Origin: an uncultured Albidovulum sp.
GTDB lineage: Bacteria; Pseudomonadota; Alphaproteobacteria; Rhodobacterales; Rhodobacteraceae
DNA: 49,106 nt
Assembly: GCA_913064775.1 (NCBI GenBank)
Contig: CAJYAD010000027.1
Span: forward strand, 1 to 49,106
Reading direction: 5' to 3'
Shown here: one piece after another, positions 24,970-34,005 of the stretch
Layout: every line of letters starts with the position of its first letter
Position numbering within the stretch: position 1 is the first letter of the stretch
Translations under genes and position numbers: made by a program
Notes under the pieces: generated by a model
Seen by the model: only the letters and a program-made list of their open reading frames with translations
Database searches by the model: none
Told to the model about the DNA's origin: nothing

Positions 24970-25692
24970 TCAGATTTCCCAGACCTCGGCGCTGACACCG
25001 GCAAGCGATTGCAGCCGGTCTTCGTCCTCGGACAGATCCGTGGCACTGCCGTCGAAGGCGATCTCGCCGTCGTTCAGCACATAGGCATGATCGGCGACCT
25101 CAAGGCTCATGCGGACGTTCTGTTCGACCAGAAGCACCGACATGCCCTGATCGCGCATCCGCACGACGATGTTGAACACCTCGCGCACGATCAGCGGCGC
25201 AAGGCCCTGCGAAGGCTCGTCGAGGATCAAGAGCTTGGGGTTCAAGAGCAGCGCCCGGGCGATCGACAGCATCTCCTGCTCGCCGCCCGACAGCTGCCGG
25301 CCCTTGTTGTTACGCCGCTCCTTGAGGCGCGGGAACAGCTCGTAGACCGTGTCGATCGTCCAATAGCCCGGCCGGTCGGCGGGAACCTTGAGGTTCTCCT
25401 CGATCGTCAGGTTCGGGAAGATCTTGCGGCCCTCGGGCACGAAGCCCACGCCCAGCCCGGCGATGGCGAAAGGCGGGCGGCGGGTAGTGTCCTGCCCGAA
25501 GATCGTCACCTTGCCCTCGCGCGCGGGCGTCAGCCCCACAAGGCTGCGCAGCGTCGTGGACTTGCCCGCACCGTTGCGCCCCAGAAGGGTGGTGATCTTG
25601 CCCTCTTCGACCTTCAGGCTGACGCCGTGCAGGATGTGGCTTTTGCCGTAGAAGGTGTGCAGGCCCTCGGCTTCCAATGCGTAATTGGTCAT
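24970..25692 (-). CDS. livF: ABC transporter ATPase, LivF type
   Basis: 240-residue ATPase of a branched-chain-amino-acid-type importer. Walker A is GRNGAGKST, the signature LSGGEQEMLSIARALL, Walker B LLILDEPSQGL, and the H-loop position reads VEQNV. The length and the Q-loop VGFVPEGRKIF are typical of LivF. It is the last gene of livKHMGF, overlapping livG by 4 nt. It pairs with LivG as a heterodimer under LivH/LivM. Confidence 0.93.
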   Translation of the reverse strand: MTNYALEAEGLHTFYGKSHILHGVSLKVEEGKITTLLGRNGAGKSTTLRSLVGLTPAREGKVTIFGQDTTRRPPFAIAGLGVGFVPEGRKIFPNLTIEENLKVPADRPGYWTIDTVYELFPRLKERRNNKGRQLSGGEQEMLSIARALLLNPKLLILDEPSQGLAPLIVREVFNIVVRMRDQGMSVLLVEQNVRMSLEVADHAYVLNDGEIAFDGSATDLSEDEDRLQSLAGVSAEVWEI

Positions 25693-26438
25693 GCGGAACC
25701 TCCCAGATAGGCGGCCTGAACCTTCGCGTTGGCGGTGATCTCGGATGGCGTGCCCTCGGCCAGGGGGCGGCCCTCGGCGAGCACCGTGATCTTGTCGGCA
25801 AGGTTGAAGACCACGCGCATGTCATGCTCGATCAGCACGATGGTCAGGTTCTGCTCGCGGTGGATGCGCCGGATCAGCCGGGCGATGGCGTGGGTTTCGT
25901 CGTCACCCATGCCCGCCGTGGGTTCGTCCAGCAGCAACAAACGCGGGTTCAGCGCCAGCGCCATCATGATCTCGCAGGCGCGCTGGTCCCCGTGGCTGAG
26001 TTCGCCGGCATAGCGTCCGGCGATGCGGGTCAGCCCGCCTTCCTCCATCAGCTGATCGATGCGCGCGCGCAACTCGGCCCGCCGGGCCTTGGGTACGCGC
26101 GGCGCCAGATGCAGCCCGGCGGCGATTTCCACCGGGATCTGGATGTTCTCGCGTACCGTCAGGTCGGGGAAGATCTCGGTGATCTGGAAGGTGCGGGCCA
26201 TGCCCATCCGGACCCGCGCCGAGGGCTTGATCCCGGCCAGATCGTGATCTTCCAGCAGCACCCGACCCTTGGTCAGGTCCAGCATCCCGGTGATGAGGTT
26301 GAAGAAGGTGGTCTTTCCGGCGCCGTTGGGGCCGATCACGGCCCGGCATTCGCCTTTTTCCACCGACATCGAGACACCGTCGACAGCGACGAGGCTGCCG
26401 AAGTGCTTGGTGACGTTTTCGATTTTTAGAAAGCTCAT
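25689..26438 (-). CDS. livG: ABC transporter ATPase, LivG type
   Basis: 249-residue ATPase with Walker A GPNGAGKTT, the LivG-type insertion, signature LSHGDQRACEIMMALAL, Walker B LLLLDEPTAGMGDDET and the H-loop LIEHDM. The start at 26438 (MSFLKIENVTKHFG) overlaps the livM stop by 4 nt; the longer frame to 26726 is a shadow of livM. The signature second residue is His rather than Gly (LSHGD), which is common in LivG. Confidence 0.93.
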   Translation of the reverse strand: MSFLKIENVTKHFGSLVAVDGVSMSVEKGECRAVIGPNGAGKTTFFNLITGMLDLTKGRVLLEDHDLAGIKPSARVRMGMARTFQITEIFPDLTVRENIQIPVEIAAGLHLAPRVPKARRAELRARIDQLMEEGGLTRIAGRYAGELSHGDQRACEIMMALALNPRLLLLDEPTAGMGDDETHAIARLIRRIHREQNLTIVLIEHDMRVVFNLADKITVLAEGRPLAEGTPSEITANAKVQAAYLGGSA

Positions 26439-27391
26439 TCCGTGCTCTTCCGGCGAAAGATGCCAAGGACGCCGCGCGGGAAGAAAAGCACCGCGACGAC
26501 GAAGACAAGGCCGATGAAGGACATCCAGTTGGGGGTGGCGCTGGACAGGTAATCCTGCAGCACGACATAGATCGCGGCGCCCACCAACGGGCCCCAGAAC
26601 GACCGCATGCCCCCCAGCACGCACATGATCACGAAGACCCCCGATTGGGTCCAGTACAGCGTGCGCGGGTCCACGAAGTTGTTCAACAGCGCATAGAGCG
26701 AACCGCTTAGCGCCATGAAAGTGCAAGAGATCACCCAGGACATCCAGATATGGAAGTTGACGTTGATCCCCAGGAAGCGGGTACGCCGCTCATTCTCGCG
26801 GATGGCGATCAGGGTACGTCCGAAGGGCGACTGCAAGAGCAACGCCATCAGAGCCACCGCGACCGCGAAGATCGCCAGCACGAAGTAGTAGAAGGTCACC
26901 GGGTCCTTCTCGATATGCAGGGTGGCGAAGCCGAAGTTGATCGGCTCCCGCGTCCAGTTGGTCAGGCCGTCGTCGCCGCCGGTGACGCTGTTCCAGCGAA
27001 AGGCGATGAAGTAGAAGACCTGGGCGAAGGCGATGGTCACCATGGCGAAGTAGACGCCGCGCAGCCGCACGATCATCGGCCCGATGATCGCCGCCGCCAG
27101 GGCGCCGACGCCGGTGCCGACCAGCAAGCCGAGGCCGGTCGAGGGCACCAGATAGCGGATCGTCATGCCGACGCCGTAAGCGCCCAGCCCGAAATAGGCG
27201 GCATGCCCGAAGGACAGAACGCCAGTGTAGCCCAGAAGGAAGTTCAGCGACATGGCCGCAAGGCCCATCACCACCACCTGGGTGCCAAGCTGCGTGTAGC
27301 CGCCGACCGCGTCGATCCACAGCGGCATGCTCAGCAAGATCAGCCAGACCGCGGCGTTCGGGGCCTGTTTGCGAAGATCGAAGCCCGACAT
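26435..27391 (-). CDS. livM: ABC transporter permease, LivM type
   Basis: 318-residue inner-membrane permease with about eight to ten helices and the LivM family phrase LGYTGVLSFGHAAYFGLGAYGVG. The cytoplasmic coupling loop IRENERRTRFLGINV contacts the ATPases. Its start overlaps the livH stop (TGATG), so the genes are coupled. It forms the channel with LivH. Confidence 0.93.
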   Translation of the reverse strand: MSGFDLRKQAPNAAVWLILLSMPLWIDAVGGYTQLGTQVVVMGLAAMSLNFLLGYTGVLSFGHAAYFGLGAYGVGMTIRYLVPSTGLGLLVGTGVGALAAAIIGPMIVRLRGVYFAMVTIAFAQVFYFIAFRWNSVTGGDDGLTNWTREPINFGFATLHIEKDPVTFYYFVLAIFAVAVALMALLLQSPFGRTLIAIRENERRTRFLGINVNFHIWMSWVISCTFMALSGSLYALLNNFVDPRTLYWTQSGVFVIMCVLGGMRSFWGPLVGAAIYVVLQDYLSSATPNWMSFIGLVFVVAVLFFPRGVLGIFRRKSTE

Positions 27392-28257
27392 CAGAAACGC
27401 CCCTCTTCACCCAGCAGGCCTTGCGGCCGCACCAGCAGCACCAGTGCCATCATCACATACATCACCGCTTCGGTGCCCGAGGGCAGGAAGACCGAGGTGA
27501 TCCCCGAGGCGACGCCGATCAGCAGGCCACCCAGCAGCGTGCCCAGCAGGCTGCCGAGGCCGCCGATGATGATCGCCACGAAGCTTGGCATGATCAGCGA
27601 GGCGCCGATCGTGGGCTGCAGTCCCAGCTGTCCCGCGGCCAGCACCCCGGCGAGGCCCGCCAGATAGATGCCGATGCCGAAGTTGAGGTTGCGCAGCACA
27701 CGGACGTTGACGCCAAGCACGGACACGGTTTCCAGGTCGAGCGTTCCGGCGCGGATGCGCAGGCCCAGCCGCGTCTTGTTCATCATCCAGAACAGGCCGC
27801 CGACGGCGAGCGCCACCAGGGCGATCATCAGCAGCCGGTAGCCGGTGATGAAGAAATATTCGTTGCTCAGCGGCGTCATCAGCCAGTTCGGCACCGAATA
27901 GGGCACGCTCTGCGCGCCCCAGATCATGCGCGTGCCGTCCTCGAAGATGAAAGCCAGGCCGAAGGTCAGCAACAGGCTGTAGAGCGGATCGCGCCCATAG
28001 ACCCGGCTGATCAGGAATTTCTCGACGATGATGCCCAGCACGGCGGTCAGCACCGGCGCAACCAGAAGCCCGCCCCAGAAGCCGATATAGGGCGACAGCG
28101 TGTAGGCGATATAGGCGCCGATGGCGAGAAAGCCGCCATGGGCGAAGTTGATCACGTCGGACAGCGACATGATCAGCGAAAGGCCAATGGCCATGAGCGC
28201 ATAGAAGGCGCCGATGATCAGCCCGTTGGCAATGTTGAAGAGGATGAGTTGCGTCAT
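27391..28257 (-). CDS. livH: ABC transporter permease, LivH type
   Basis: 288-residue permease with the LivH family start ANGLIIGAFYALMAIGLSLI and the conserved SDVINFAHGGFLAIGAYIA. The coupling loop is RIRAGTLDLETVSVLGVNV, and AIIIGGLGSLLGTLLGGLL lies near the C-terminus. The start at 28257 follows the livK stop by 166 nt; a hairpin sits in that gap. The frame is open to 28380 without family sequence. The ribosome site is weak (GAAGG). Confidence 0.93.
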   Translation of the reverse strand: MTQLILFNIANGLIIGAFYALMAIGLSLIMSLSDVINFAHGGFLAIGAYIAYTLSPYIGFWGGLLVAPVLTAVLGIIVEKFLISRVYGRDPLYSLLLTFGLAFIFEDGTRMIWGAQSVPYSVPNWLMTPLSNEYFFITGYRLLMIALVALAVGGLFWMMNKTRLGLRIRAGTLDLETVSVLGVNVRVLRNLNFGIGIYLAGLAGVLAAGQLGLQPTIGASLIMPSFVAIIIGGLGSLLGTLLGGLLIGVASGITSVFLPSGTEAVMYVMMALVLLVRPQGLLGEEGRF

Positions 28258-28351
28258 GGTCGGTGGTGGGCCTTCGCGTGGTCCGATTGCGCATCGCCGC
28301 CCGCCTGGGGGATCGCCCGGCGCATCGGAGGTTGTCGGAGAATATGAGCAA

Positions 28352-28372
28352 CCGGCGGGGGGCGCCCGCCGG
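28352..28372 (-). other. Intercistronic hairpin between livK and livH
   Basis: CCGGCGGG (28352-28359) and CCCGCCGG (28365-28372) form a perfect 8-bp stem with a 5-nt loop and no T-run. Hairpins here in solute-receptor operons commonly protect the receptor mRNA and lower permease expression; that role is inferred. Confidence 0.5.
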
Positions 28373-28423
28373 GCTCGCACGGCCGAACCGGGAGCGGCAC
28401 TGCCGCCCCCGGAAAGCGTTGGT

Positions 28424-29689
28424 TCAGACCTTCGGCCAGGTCATGTGGCATTCAGTCTCGGCCAGCGTGGGCGAGACATCCTTGCCGTTCACGACATGCT
28501 CGACGACGAACAGATCCTCGGGATCGTCCTTGCCGTGCGACTGGGCGTGGCCGACGTAGAGATCGCCGATCATCTGGTTCTGCCCGGCGCGGTAGAAGGC
28601 GCCGTCCGGCATCAGCGAGATTTCCGGCGGAAGCTTGAAGCCCTGCATCGCCTTGGCCATCTTCACGGCGTCAAGCGATTTGGCCTGTTCTGCCGCCAAC
28701 GCGCAGGTCATTACGGCCGTATGGCCGAAATAGGTCCGCGCCGTGGGCACATGGCCGCCAGAGCGCTTGCGGATCGCGGCCACGAATTCGTTCACATGGG
28801 GAACGTTGGGCTGCTTGTAGTACCACTCGAACACCCAGGTGCCGATCCGCGCGTCGGGCGGCAGGCCCAGCAGCACTTCAAGCTCCAGCTGCGCGCCGGC
28901 GATGTGGAAGCGCTTCTGAAGACCGAACTGCACGATCTGCTTGAGCACGTTCACCCCGTCGTCACCCTGCTGAAGCACGATGATAACGTCCGGGTTCGCT
29001 GCCTGCGCCTTGATCAGGTAGGACGAGAAGTCGGTGGTGCCCAGCGGGGTCAGCGCCTCGCCCACCTTGATGCCGCCGACCTTGGCCGCCGCGTTCTCGA
29101 CGCCCGCGGCAAGGGTATGGCCGAAGGAGTAGTCGGGCACCAGATAGTAGAACTTCTTGCCCATGTTCTTGACCAGAACGTTCGCGATCGCGGCACCCTC
29201 GGTCGCCGTCGTGTTGCAGACGCGGAAGGTGTTCCAGTGGCAGTTCTTGCCGGTGATCGAGTCGGTATGGCCGCCCGGATCGACGTTGAACACGCCCTTC
29301 TCGTTGGCCACGTTCGCGATCGCCTGGGCCAGCGACGAGTTGATGTTGCCGAGGATGAAGTTCACCTGGTCGCGGTCGATCAGCTTGCGCGCCTTTTGCA
29401 CCGCAACACCGGCGTCGCCCGAGGTCGAATCCTCGACCAGCAGCTCTACCTCACGGCCAAGGATACCGCCCTTGGCATTGAGCTGCTCCACCGCGTATTT
29501 GGCGCCGATCTGTTCGTTCTTGCCCAGCGCCGCGTAGGTGCCGGTCAGAGGGTTGTCCATGCCGATCTTCACGACATCCGAGGCCCGCGCGACCTGCAGA
29601 TAGGGCGCGGCAAGCTGTGCGCCGCCGATCACCGCCCCGGCCTGCAGCAGCCTGCGCCGGTTGATGTTGCCGGAATTGTTCCCTGTCAT
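28424..29689 (-). CDS. ABC transporter substrate-binding protein (type-I, LivK-like)
   Basis: 421-residue periplasmic receptor with a Tat-type signal (NRRRLLQAGAVIGGAQLAAP) and a Peripla_BP_6 fold starting VVKIGMDNPLTGTYAALGKN. Typical elements are EQLNAKGGILGREVELLVED, NFILGNINSSLAQAIANVA and YYLVPDYSFGHTLAAGVEN. GGTGAGGA precedes the start. The ligand is unknown: members bind branched amino acids, amides, urea or aromatic acids, and the sequence does not decide. The upstream catabolic genes on the same strand suggest an amine or amino alcohol, by inference only. Confidence 0.9.
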   Translation of the reverse strand: MTGNNSGNINRRRLLQAGAVIGGAQLAAPYLQVARASDVVKIGMDNPLTGTYAALGKNEQIGAKYAVEQLNAKGGILGREVELLVEDSTSGDAGVAVQKARKLIDRDQVNFILGNINSSLAQAIANVANEKGVFNVDPGGHTDSITGKNCHWNTFRVCNTTATEGAAIANVLVKNMGKKFYYLVPDYSFGHTLAAGVENAAAKVGGIKVGEALTPLGTTDFSSYLIKAQAANPDVIIVLQQGDDGVNVLKQIVQFGLQKRFHIAGAQLELEVLLGLPPDARIGTWVFEWYYKQPNVPHVNEFVAAIRKRSGGHVPTARTYFGHTAVMTCALAAEQAKSLDAVKMAKAMQGFKLPPEISLMPDGAFYRAGQNQMIGDLYVGHAQSHGKDDPEDLFVVEHVVNGKDVSPTLAETECHMTWPKV

Positions 29690-29785
29690 CTTATGTCCTC
29701 ACCTGGAGTTACCGTTTCGCTTGAACGATCCGCGGCCCGGTCTCCTCTCCGAACTCAGCAGTCGTCATCCAGTTAAGAGGTTTGT

Positions 29786-29814
29786 GGAATTGGTCAGTCG
29801 GTCTGGCCAATTCC
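29786..29814 (-). promoter_or_regulatory. Inverted repeat in the livK leader
   Basis: GGAATTGGTCAG and CTGGCCAATTCC flank a 5-nt centre (one mismatched pair). TTGGT/ACCAA-like arms resemble operators of GntR/FadR-family regulators; as RNA the repeat would make a stable hairpin about 85 nt after the predicted transcript start. Confidence 0.55.
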
Positions 29815-29899
29815 CGCGTCTCCTCCACTATCCGTGGTACCAAGTTTCATTCCTCGATCCAGAAATCTTTTGAATAGGCCCATCAATGATCTTGAATTC

Positions 29900-29927
29900 A
29901 TTATATTTTTTGGTGCTTATCGCGAAA
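29900..29927 (-). promoter_or_regulatory. Predicted livK operon promoter
   Basis: On the minus strand TATAAT (29905-29900) lies in an A/T-rich patch with TTTCGC 16 nt upstream (29927-29922). The -10 is perfect and rare in this GC-rich DNA; the -35 is poor, so an activator may be needed. It predicts a leader of about 200 nt. Confidence 0.55.
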
Positions 29928-30072
29928 TCGTGACTGTGCGTGATTGACGCGTGTTCAGCGCACGCGCGCCACGCGGTCGCTTCTGCGTGAGAGCTGGGCA
30001 ATTCAGATTACCGCAGGGCCCGTGACCGGGATCGCGTGCAGCCAGCGGGGCCGCCGGAATGCGGTCGGGCGA

Positions 30073-31314
30073 TCAGGGAAAGCGTGTGGGCAGGCAGGGG
30101 GCCATTTCGTCCGGGGTCCGGCCCGCCAGCGCGGCCTCGATCAGCCGGGCGGTAGTCGGCGCCAGGGTCAGGCCGATATGGCCATGGCCATAGGCGTGCA
30201 GGATCTCGGCGCCATTGCGCGACGGGCCGATGACGGGCAGGGAATCCGGCATCGAGGGCCGGAACCCCATCCAGTCGCGGCTTGGGGCGGGCAGGTCGGG
30301 AAACAGCGCCCGCACGCCCTGATCCAGCCGCGCAATGCGGTGCGGCGAGGGCGGCGCGTGCAGCCCGCCCAATTCGACCGTGCCGGCGACGCGCAGCCGG
30401 CCGGTCATCGGACACATGTAGAAGCCGCGCGACGAGGGGCTTGCGGGCCGTGACAGAACCGGCGCGGCCATGTCGTATTCGACGTGGTAGCCGCGTTCGG
30501 TGTCCAGCGGAATGCGATCCCCGGCCTGACGCGCCAGCATCCGCGAATGGGCCCCGGCGGCGATGATTGCATGGCGTGCGTCAAGCGCCAGGCCCGGGCC
30601 GGACAGGCGCGCGCCGTCGGGCGTGCGCGCAAGCCCGGTCACGCGGGCCGAGATATGGCGCGCCCCCGCCGCCTGCGCGGCGCCGGCCAGCCGCGCGACC
30701 ATCTCGCCCGGGTCGGACAGGAAGATCGCCTGCGGAAAGAAGGCCCCGCCGCCCGCGATCGGCGGCAGCCCGGGTTCCATCTGGGCCAGCCTGTCGGCCG
30801 AGACCAGATCGACCGTGACGCCAAGGCCGCGGCGATAGGCCATGTCGGCCTCGGCCGCCGCGCGGTCCTTCTGGCTTTCGTAAAGATAGAGGCAGCCGTT
30901 GTGGTTGAGCAGATCCTCGCCGCCGATCTCGGCGGCCAGCGACAGCCACAGCGCGGCGGCGTCGGCGTTCAGCGCGGCCAGCGCCTGGGCATTGCGCCGG
31001 GCGGCGGCGGGCAGCGACTGACGCAGGAAGCGCATCAGCCACGGCGCCAGAGCGGGCAGGGCGGCGCGGCGGATCGCCAGCGGCGAATTCCGGTCGAGCA
31101 GCAGCGCCGGCAGGTTGCGCAGCACCGATGGTGTGCCGACCGGCAGCACCGCGTAATCGGCGATCGTACCGGCGTTGCCCCAGGACGCGCCCGACCCGGG
31201 CGTCGCCGGGTCGATCAGCACCACCTCGCGCCCCGCGCGGGCCAGCCGCAGCGCGATCGTCAGGCCGATGACGCCAGCCCCGATCACCGCGATTTCGGTC
31301 CGCGCGGCGCTCAT
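30073..31314 (-). CDS. FAD-dependent D-amino-acid dehydrogenase/oxidase (DadA-like)
   Basis: 413-residue DAO-fold flavoenzyme. The FAD motif is EIAVIGAGVIGLTIALRLARAG, followed by GSGASWGNAGTIADYAVLP, typical of DadA. The C-terminal part has DWMGFRPSMPDSLPVIGPS and YGHGHIGLTLAPTTA. Members deaminate D-amino acids, glycine or related secondary amines. It lies 3 nt after the alcohol dehydrogenase stop, so the two are surely co-transcribed. The group ghrA-like, GS-like, Fe-ADH and this gene suggests a catabolic unit. Exact substrate unknown. Confidence 0.85.
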   Translation of the reverse strand: MSAARTEIAVIGAGVIGLTIALRLARAGREVVLIDPATPGSGASWGNAGTIADYAVLPVGTPSVLRNLPALLLDRNSPLAIRRAALPALAPWLMRFLRQSLPAAARRNAQALAALNADAAALWLSLAAEIGGEDLLNHNGCLYLYESQKDRAAAEADMAYRRGLGVTVDLVSADRLAQMEPGLPPIAGGGAFFPQAIFLSDPGEMVARLAGAAQAAGARHISARVTGLARTPDGARLSGPGLALDARHAIIAAGAHSRMLARQAGDRIPLDTERGYHVEYDMAAPVLSRPASPSSRGFYMCPMTGRLRVAGTVELGGLHAPPSPHRIARLDQGVRALFPDLPAPSRDWMGFRPSMPDSLPVIGPSRNGAEILHAYGHGHIGLTLAPTTARLIEAALAGRTPDEMAPCLPTRFP

Positions 31315-31317
31315 GGT

Positions 31318-32469
31318 CTAAAGGCAGGCCTTGAACAGCGCGCGGGTGTTCGCGGCCGTCATCTCAATCGGGTTGCCGCCGCAGGAGGGGTCCTCCAGCG
31401 CCATTTCGGTCAATTCGTCCAGCCGGTCGGGCGTCACCCCCAGCGCGGTCAGGTTTTCGGGGATGCCCAGCTCGGCGCGCAGCTCCATCACCTTGGCGCG
31501 GAAGCCGTCGAAGCCGCCCGACAGCCCGAGATAGGCGGCGGCACGGGTGATGCGCTCCTCGATCGCGGGGCGGTTGAAATCAAGCACCATCGGCATGACC
31601 ACGGCATTGGTGGTGCCGTGATGGGTGTTGTAGACCGCGCCGATCGGATGGCTGAGCGCATGGATCGCCCCCAGCCCCTTCTGGAACGCCACCGCGCCCA
31701 TCGCCGCCGCGCTCATCATATGGGCGCGGGCGATCAGGTCGTCGGGCACGGCATAGGCGCGGGGCAGGTTCTCCAGCACCAGACGCATGCCTTCCAGCGC
31801 GATGCCCTGGCTCATCGGGTGGTAATGCGGCGAGCAATAGGCCTCAAGGCAATGCGCCAGCGCATCCATCCCGGTGCCGGCGGTGATGAATTTCGGCATC
31901 CCCACTGTCAGTTCCGGGTCGCAGATCGTGACCACGGGCAGCAGCTTGGGGTGGAAGATGATCTTCTTGCGGTGGGTTTCGGTATTGGTCAGCACGCCGG
32001 CGCGGCCGACCTCGCTGCCGGTCCCGGCGGTGGTGGGGACGGCGATGATCGGCGCGACCGTGTCGGAATTGGCGCGGGTCCACCAATCGCCCACATCCTC
32101 CAGCTCCCACACGCTGACCGGCTGATCGACCATCAGCGCGATCATCTTGCCCAGATCCAGCGCCGAGCCGCCGCCGAAGCAGACCACCCCGTCATGGCCG
32201 CCCGCGCGGTAGACCTTGAGGCCGGCTTCCATATTGGCCTCGGTCGGGTTGGCGTCGACCTCGGCAAAGACCGCCCGGCCGAGGCCCCCCGCGTCGAGGA
32301 TATCCAGCGCCTGCGCGGTGATCGGCAGCGCCGCCAGTGCCCGGTCGGTGACCAGAAGCGGCCGTTTGATGCCGGCGGATTTGCAATGCTCGGCCAGTTC
32401 CGCGATCCGGCCGGGGCCGAATTTCACCGCCGTGGGGTAGGACCAGTTCGCTGTAGGGGCCTTCGTCAT
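31318..32469 (-). CDS. Iron-containing alcohol dehydrogenase
   Basis: 383-residue group-III (Fe-ADH) dehydrogenase, NAD-dependent. The nucleotide site is VVCFGGGSALDLGKMIAL, followed by PTTAGTGSEV. Iron ligands are in TAGTGMDALAHCLEAY (Asp, His) and in AIHALSHPIGAVYNTHHG (two His). The family phrase DPELTVGMPKFITA is present. CGGAG precedes the start. Between a GS-like ligase and a DAO-like oxidase, it could oxidise a hydroxyl on an amine substrate; this is inference. Confidence 0.9.
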   Translation of the reverse strand: MTKAPTANWSYPTAVKFGPGRIAELAEHCKSAGIKRPLLVTDRALAALPITAQALDILDAGGLGRAVFAEVDANPTEANMEAGLKVYRAGGHDGVVCFGGGSALDLGKMIALMVDQPVSVWELEDVGDWWTRANSDTVAPIIAVPTTAGTGSEVGRAGVLTNTETHRKKIIFHPKLLPVVTICDPELTVGMPKFITAGTGMDALAHCLEAYCSPHYHPMSQGIALEGMRLVLENLPRAYAVPDDLIARAHMMSAAAMGAVAFQKGLGAIHALSHPIGAVYNTHHGTTNAVVMPMVLDFNRPAIEERITRAAAYLGLSGGFDGFRAKVMELRAELGIPENLTALGVTPDRLDELTEMALEDPSCGGNPIEMTAANTRALFKACL

Positions 32470-32575
32470 CTTCGTTCTCCGGGTTGATCTGCCGCGCTAT
32501 GGCGCTGACGGCAGGCGCACGCAAGGGGCGCAAAGCTGTGGTCGATATGGTGGCGGGGCGCCGGGCGCGCGCCCG

Positions 32576-33937
32576 TCAGGCCAGTTCCAGTCCCCGGCGG
32601 CGTTCCCAATCGGTGACCACGCGGTTCTGTTCCTCGATCTCCCACAGCGCCGCGCGGGTGTAATGGTCGACCACCGCATCGCCAAAGGCCGCGCGCAGCA
32701 TCTTTGAGCTGGTTAGCTCGGCCGCGGCCTCGCCCAGGGTGCGGGGCACTTCCGCCACGCCCTCGGCCTTGTAGACGTCGCCGCGGGTCTCGGGCGGCAG
32801 GTCGATCCCGGCCTCGATCCCCGCCAGCCCCGCGGCCAACAGCGCCGCCATCGCCAGATAGGGGTTCAGATCCGCCCCGCCGATCCGGCATTCGATGCGC
32901 ACGCCCTTCGTGCCCTCGCCGCAGACCCGGAAGGCAGCAGTGCGGTTGTCGAGGCTCCACACCGCCTTGGTCGGCGCGAACAGCCCCTCGGTGAAGCGCT
33001 TGTAGCTGTTCACATAGGGGGCCAGGAAATAGGTGATCTCGCGCGCATGGGCCAGCTGTCCGGCCACATAGGACTGCATCAGCGCCGACATGCCATGCGG
33101 CGCGTCCTTGTCCAGAAAGGCGGGGTTGCCGTCCGTCCACAGCGACTGATGCACATGGCTGGATGAACCGGCCCGGTCATGCCGGTACTTGGCCATGAAG
33201 GTGATCGAACGGCCCTTCAGAAAGGCGATCTCCTTGCAGCCGTTCTTGGTGACCGCATGCATGTCGGCGGCGTCGAGCGCATCTGAATAGCGGGTGTTGA
33301 TCTCTTCCTGCCCGACCTCGGCCTCGCCCTTCGAACATTCGACAGTGACCCCGGCGCCGTGCAACCCGTTGCGGATCGCGCGCATCACCTCTTCTTCCTT
33401 GGTGGTGCCGAAGATCGCGTAATCGACGTTATGCGCGCCCAGAGTCTTGGCGTTCTGCCAGTCGCCCTCGCGCAGATCGGCATAGCTTTGCTCGAAGAGG
33501 AAGAATTCCAGCTCGCTCGCCATCATCGGGGTAAAGCCCAGCGCCTCGGCCCGGGCGATCTGGCCCTTGAGCAGCGCGCGCGGCGCATGCGGCACCTCGG
33601 TGCCGTGGTGGTCGAGCATGTCGCACAGCACCAGCGCCGTGCCCTCCAGCCAGGGGATCAGCCGCAGGGTGGACAGATCCGGGCGCAGCGCATAGTCGCC
33701 ATAGCCCGCCTCCCACGAGGTCGACTTGTAGCCCTGCACCGTTGCCATCTCGAGGTCGGTCGCCAGCAGGTAATTGCAGCAATGGGTCTCGGCATGGGCG
33801 CTGGAAACGAAATGCGCCGCGTGAAAGCGCTTGCCCATCAGCCGGCCCTGCATGTCGATGCCGGCCGCGATCACCGTGTCGATCGCGCCCGATTCGACCG
33901 CCGCCGCCAAAGCCTCGAAACTCAGATTTCCCGGCAT
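32576..33937 (-). CDS. Glutamine-synthetase-like ligase (gamma-glutamylamide synthetase type)
   Basis: 453-residue enzyme of the GS superfamily. It keeps the ATP/metal motifs (ASELEFFLFE, EVGQEEINTRY, GSSSHVHQSLW, RIECRIGGADLNPYLA) but belongs to the PuuA/IpuC/GlnA4-like branch, whose members attach glutamate to amines rather than ammonia. The start at 33937 (PGNLSFEALAAAV) has GGAGGG 7 nt upstream; the ATG at 33955 lies before that site. It follows the ghrA-like gene by 68 nt and precedes Fe-ADH by 106 nt. The amine is unknown (ethanolamine, isopropylamine or a polyamine are candidates). Confidence 0.85.
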   Translation of the reverse strand: MPGNLSFEALAAAVESGAIDTVIAAGIDMQGRLMGKRFHAAHFVSSAHAETHCCNYLLATDLEMATVQGYKSTSWEAGYGDYALRPDLSTLRLIPWLEGTALVLCDMLDHHGTEVPHAPRALLKGQIARAEALGFTPMMASELEFFLFEQSYADLREGDWQNAKTLGAHNVDYAIFGTTKEEEVMRAIRNGLHGAGVTVECSKGEAEVGQEEINTRYSDALDAADMHAVTKNGCKEIAFLKGRSITFMAKYRHDRAGSSSHVHQSLWTDGNPAFLDKDAPHGMSALMQSYVAGQLAHAREITYFLAPYVNSYKRFTEGLFAPTKAVWSLDNRTAAFRVCGEGTKGVRIECRIGGADLNPYLAMAALLAAGLAGIEAGIDLPPETRGDVYKAEGVAEVPRTLGEAAAELTSSKMLRAAFGDAVVDHYTRAALWEIEEQNRVVTDWERRRGLELA

Positions 33938-34005
33938 TCCGCCCTCCGTGCCCATCCAATGCGGCCGGATGGTGGCACAGCGCCGCGCCGGGGGGAAGGG
34001 GGGCC

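Larger units (their letters stand above)
29690..30072. other. 383-nt regulatory gap upstream of livK
   Basis: It holds a TATAAT -10 on the minus strand, the livK leader with a 12-bp inverted repeat, and an 8-nt palindrome TGGTACCA near 29838. A possible 29-codon ORF (minus, starting MGLFKRFLDRG) lies in the leader but lacks a ribosome site and unusual codon runs, so it is not called. The end near 30000-30072 is GC-rich spacer after the oxidase gene. Confidence 0.55.

Noticed and set aside
29790-29880. 29-codon ORF in the livK leader (minus strand)
   Set aside because: There is no ribosome site and no codon run that would suggest a sensing peptide. It overlaps the inverted repeat but is not otherwise supported.
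30484-32487. 667-residue open frame on the plus strand
   Set aside because: It runs antisense through the DadA-like and Fe-ADH genes, both of which have clear motifs; the antisense product is low-complexity Arg/Gly/His.
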